Source of the DNA: Coleophoma eucalyptorum
Lineage: Eukaryota; Ascomycota; Leotiomycetes; Helotiales; Dermateaceae
Assembly: GCA_026120035.1 (NCBI GenBank)
Contig: JALRME010000036.1
Span: 186,001 to 250,000 of the forward strand
Reading direction: 5' to 3'
DNA length: 64,000 bases
The notes beneath the pieces were generated by a model, which was not told the DNA's origin, did not search any database, and saw only the letters and a list, made by a program, of their open reading frames with translations. Each line of letters opens with the position of its first letter. The first letter of the stretch is position 1. A program made the position numbers and the translations under genes. Below are positions 60,677 through 64,000 of the stretch, piece after piece.

Positions 60677-63600
60677 ATGAAGAGCAACAGAGCCATTAAT
60701 AGTTGTGCACTAATGATGGGCCTTCCAACTCTACAAGAGCCTGTATCCCACCGGCATCGAAAACGCAGCCACTTTCGATTGCCACTGTCAATTGTCTCCG
60801 CCGTTGGAGTCATCCTATTTTTACAATTCTCAGTCCTTCCTCGCTACATTTCCAATAAATCACCAGAAGATCTCGCTGTATCACAGCTTCAATTGCAACA
60901 TTTGGATGCTGGCCTCGCAAAATGTGCAGAATTCAATGCGCCCGTGATCCAGTATGAGAAGCCTGTATCAGCCGCAAGGGAGAACTCTCGATGGAATTCG
61001 AAGAGTGGGCAAAATGATACGGTTGTACTTCGTAACGCGACATTGTTTGATGGAGAGAACTTTGTCAAAGGACCTGTTGATATTGTGTTCAAGAAAGGAG
61101 TAATCATTTCTGTCTTGCCAGCTTCATCAGCAGAGGTCGAGGGGATGACTATTTTCGATGCAGCAGGCAAATTTGTCACACCAGGCTTGGTAGACATGCA
61201 CTCGCATCATCTTGATGGTACTTGGCCAATACTGGAAGCCACTTCCGACGAAAATGAGATGTCGAAAGAGTCATGGGGACCGTTGACTCCCTTTGTCCGG
61301 GCATTGGACTCCATTCATGCCTACGATATCGCCACGACTATTATTACCTCTGGTGGTGTTACTTCGTCCTTGATTCTTCCCGGCTCCGCAAATATCATGG
61401 GCGGGGAGGGCTTCATGGTTAAGAACATTCTCCGAAGTGGGCCTCGTGGAGAAGAAGTTGTGGAAGAGATACTGCTCGAGCACGGTATTCCTGTGAAGGA
61501 GCGTAGACGCTACATGAAAATGGCGTGTGGTGAGAACCCGAGCCGCCTTTATGGACACACACGCATGGGTAATGCATTTATCTTCAGAGAACAGATGGCT
61601 AAAGCCGAGGATCTACGAAAGCAGCAAGATATGTGGTGTAAAAGAGCCGTAGCTGCCCGGTCATCAGGCGATTCTGAGGCGATTGCAAGGCTCACTACCA
61701 ATGGTGGACTTCCAGAATCTTTGAAGCTTGAATCTTCTGTTGCAATGCTTCGAGGAAAGATTGGGATTAATGTGCATTGCTATGAAACGGAAGATATGTG
61801 GGATATGATACAACATAGCAAAGAGTTCGGCTTCCGCATCCAAGCCTTCCATCACGCCCTTGAAGCCTGGAAGGTTCCAGAGATGCTCAAAGATAGTGGA
61901 GAGTAAGACAGCATCGAGCATATTTTGTCGACCAAATCTTGACTGACTGGTTGCATATAGGAATATTACCGTTGCGACCTTTTCTGATTTTGGTCTTTAT
62001 AAGAAAGAGGCTTATGGCGCAAATCTTTACGCCGGCAAGATATTGGCAGAGCACGGAGTTCCTATTGCATACAAATCAGTAAGTTTAAAAGTTGCTGGAA
62101 CGAGACTCTACTGATGATATCCACAGGACCATGGTGAAGAACAGACCAATGCAAAATATCTCTTGTAGTTTGAACCTGCCTTTTAAGATAACTTATTTTG
62201 CTGATCCGTGATTTATAGATTCCAAGCCGCAAACGGCCATGCATTTGGCCTGCCGGCCGATCTTGCACTTCAGTCAGTGACCAGTGTTCCTGCGAAATCC
62301 TTGGGAATGGATCATAGAGTAGGTTACCTTCGTCCCGGCTATGATGCGGATATCGCTGTCTGGGACTCTCATCCACTTACTCTTGGGGCAATACCTTTAC
62401 AAGTGTATATTGATGGGAAAGCAACACTCGATCCCGTTCAGGTAAAATCGAGTTTGTCAAAAGTCAAGACACAGGATACGAAGGTTCAAGAATCGCCGGC
62501 TCCGCGACCTACACTTGCCGCGGATGTAAAAGAAGAAGTGTGTCAAAATGTGGAAATATCTGGATCCAAGGTTGTGATCACGGGTATTACACGCTCTTAT
62601 CTTGGCTCATTGAAGGCAAAGTCATCAGTCTCTGGCAACTATACTATGGTCATGACTGGTGGTGAAATTTCTTGCTTCGGATCACACGACGAATGCCTTT
62701 CTGCGAGTGAAGGTGGCACTGTAATTCAACTCAAGAACGGCCACGTTCTACCCGGGCTAACAGCAGTAACTGTAAACCTTGGGATGAGCGAGATCGCTTC
62801 CGAAGCCAGCACCGGGGATGGCGGTATACCAAAGGGAGATGCAATGGACCCTGAATCTGTGAGCTACGCAAAGTATGGAGTACATCTTGAAGGAAGAGCC
62901 TTCAGGCGTGCAAAAATCGGAGGAGTCACTAGAGCTATTTCTCAGCCCCTGATAGACACTTGGTCAGAGCAGAAGCTATTTCTCAGTGGTGTCAGCGTAG
63001 GCATCAAGACCAGCGAGAAAAAAACTATTTTAGATGGTGGCATATTCCAAGATGATGTAGCTCTCCATATAGTCATCGGACAGAACTCGAAGGGTAAGCA
63101 TATTGTTACCAGGTCGTTTGAAGTTTAGCTGATACTGAGAATGTGCAGGCGACCAATCGCCATCAATCTCTAGCGCTGTTGCAAAGCTTCGTAAGCTTCT
63201 GACCACTTCGGCAGGGAAAGACACGATATATGGAAAGGTTGCCAACGGAACCCTTCCTCTCGTAGCTGCCGTGGAGAATAAGGTGAGCACCAACTGGTAT
63301 CAGAACTCGAAATGCTAAATTAACATTTCTAGTACGATATAATGCAGCTCATCAAGATCAAGCAAGATTATCCGGATGTAAATTTGGTCCTTAAAGGTGG
63401 AGCAGGCATACCGTTTGTAAGTTGTATCAACAGTACTTTCTAGTGTGAAACTGATAAAGGTATTATCAGGTGGCGGAAGAACTGGCAGCTGCGAAAATAC
63501 CAGTCATTTTGAATTCTCATCGTGGTGCTCCAGACTCTTTTGAGAAAGTAGAAACTCTCATAGGCCCTCCACTAACTCGCTCTCCGGCCTCGATTCTTAC

Positions 63601-63944
63601 AGATGCCGGTGTGACCTTTGCCCTGGCAATCAACGGATTCAGTAAGATTTATTTCTCTCTACAAGATGGGATATAAACTAATCGCCAATCATATAGATGA
63701 CCCTTATATTCATAATCTTGCGCTAGAAGCAGGATGGGTGGCAAAGTATTCTGGTCTGGATGACGATGCCGCTGTTAACCTTGTCTCGAGAAACTTGGAG
63801 AAGATGCTGGGATTGAATATTGATGAAGAGACTAGAGATTGGGTAGTGTACGAGGGGAATCCAATGGCATTCGGTGCCAGTGTTGTTCTTGCTGTGGATG
63901 GTTTGGATAAAGAAATTATAAGCTGCTGGCCGTACTCAGAGTAG
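60677..63944 (+). CDS. Membrane-anchored amidohydrolase-superfamily protein
   Basis: Eight exons (60677-61902, 61961-62078, 62127-62164, 62219-63093, 63149-63282, 63333-63416, 63470-63641, 63697-63944) give 964 aa. A basic N-terminus and one hydrophobic segment (about residues 35-55, LPLSIVSAVGVILFLQF) suggest a type II membrane anchor. The metal-dependent hydrolase fold starts at about 115. PGLVDMHSHHLDG supplies the HxH, INVHCYETEDM and FHHALEAW further His, and YKSDHGEE the Asp. ADLALQSVTSVPAKSLGMDHRVG and GYDADIAVWDSHPL are typical of imidazolonepropionase-like enzymes. The second half repeats part of the fold (GHVLPGLTAVTVNLG) without HxH. Substrate unknown. An alternative start is the ATG at 60713. 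Exon 3 is only 38 nt. Confidence 0.88.
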
Positions 63945-64000
63945 GTGCCAGTAAAATATCAGATTGCATATGAGATCTTTAATTTATATGTACGGTTTGC
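63945..64000. other. Downstream flank of the amidohydrolase gene
   Basis: Only 56 bases remain to the window edge. Nothing identifiable. Confidence 0.4.

Overview
The window is nuclear DNA of a filamentous ascomycete (Pezizomycotina). The genes carry short GT-AG introns, mostly 45-60 nt with CTAAC/CTGAC-like branch points. Their products are typical of moulds: alpha-1,3-glucan synthase, Pil1 eisosome core, a fungal EZH2/KMT6 and a DUF3176 membrane protein. A class such as Leotiomycetes is plausible, but that is inference from the gene repertoire, not something the sequence proves. All coordinates of spliced genes were built by hand from splice motifs, reading frame continuity and family resemblance. 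Every model keeps frame and ends at a stop codon, except the ABC transporter cut by the left edge.

Layout, left to right. 1-2753 (-): 5' part of an ABCC-type ABC transporter. 4752-7222 (+): CAF-1 p60 subunit (Cac2). 8220-9551 (+): SAM-dependent methyltransferase. 9912-11935 (-): DUF3176 membrane protein. 12324-13134 (-): small two-TM mitochondrial protein. 13540-14730 (+): secreted M28-family glutaminyl cyclase-like protein. 14731-17311: gene-poor stretch. 17312-19168 (-): MFS transporter. 20218-22060 (+): folylpolyglutamate synthase. 22279-25940 (-): H3K27 methyltransferase of PRC2. 27273-28763 (+): Pil1. 29509-29885 (-): NAA38/LSMD1, an LSM-fold subunit of an N-acetyltransferase. 30213-34079 (+): intronless XPG/Rad2 nuclease. 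34310-36862 (-): secreted GH3 glycosidase. 39662-47221 (-): alpha-1,3-glucan synthase. 53153-55192 (+): GPI-type alpha-amylase/glucanotransferase. 56107-59019 (-): OPT oligopeptide transporter. 60677-63944 (+): membrane-anchored amidohydrolase.

The most coherent functional unit is the divergent pair ags1 and the GPI-anchored amylase (amyD-like). They face away from each other across about 5.9 kb of gene-free DNA rich in simple repeats. This matches the known association in Aspergillus of alpha-glucan synthases with amyD-type enzymes, and here the amylase has lost the conserved His of GH13 region I. Chromatin and DNA-maintenance functions (Cac2, KMT6, Rad2) also occur in the window but are separate transcription units with no visible linkage. 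NAA38 and Rad2 share a compact 327-bp divergent promoter that contains a 9-bp-arm palindrome with GATA cores.

I found no transposon, CRISPR array, rRNA, convincing tRNA or secondary-metabolite cluster. The clearest oddities are exon-level: a 15-nt microexon in pil1, a 19-nt microexon in the GH3 gene, a 51-nt frame-neutral stop-free intron in the OPT gene and a 432-nt intron in the methyltransferase gene. There are also several small tandem repeats in the ags1-amyD spacer. I do not see evidence for a wholly new multi-gene system.
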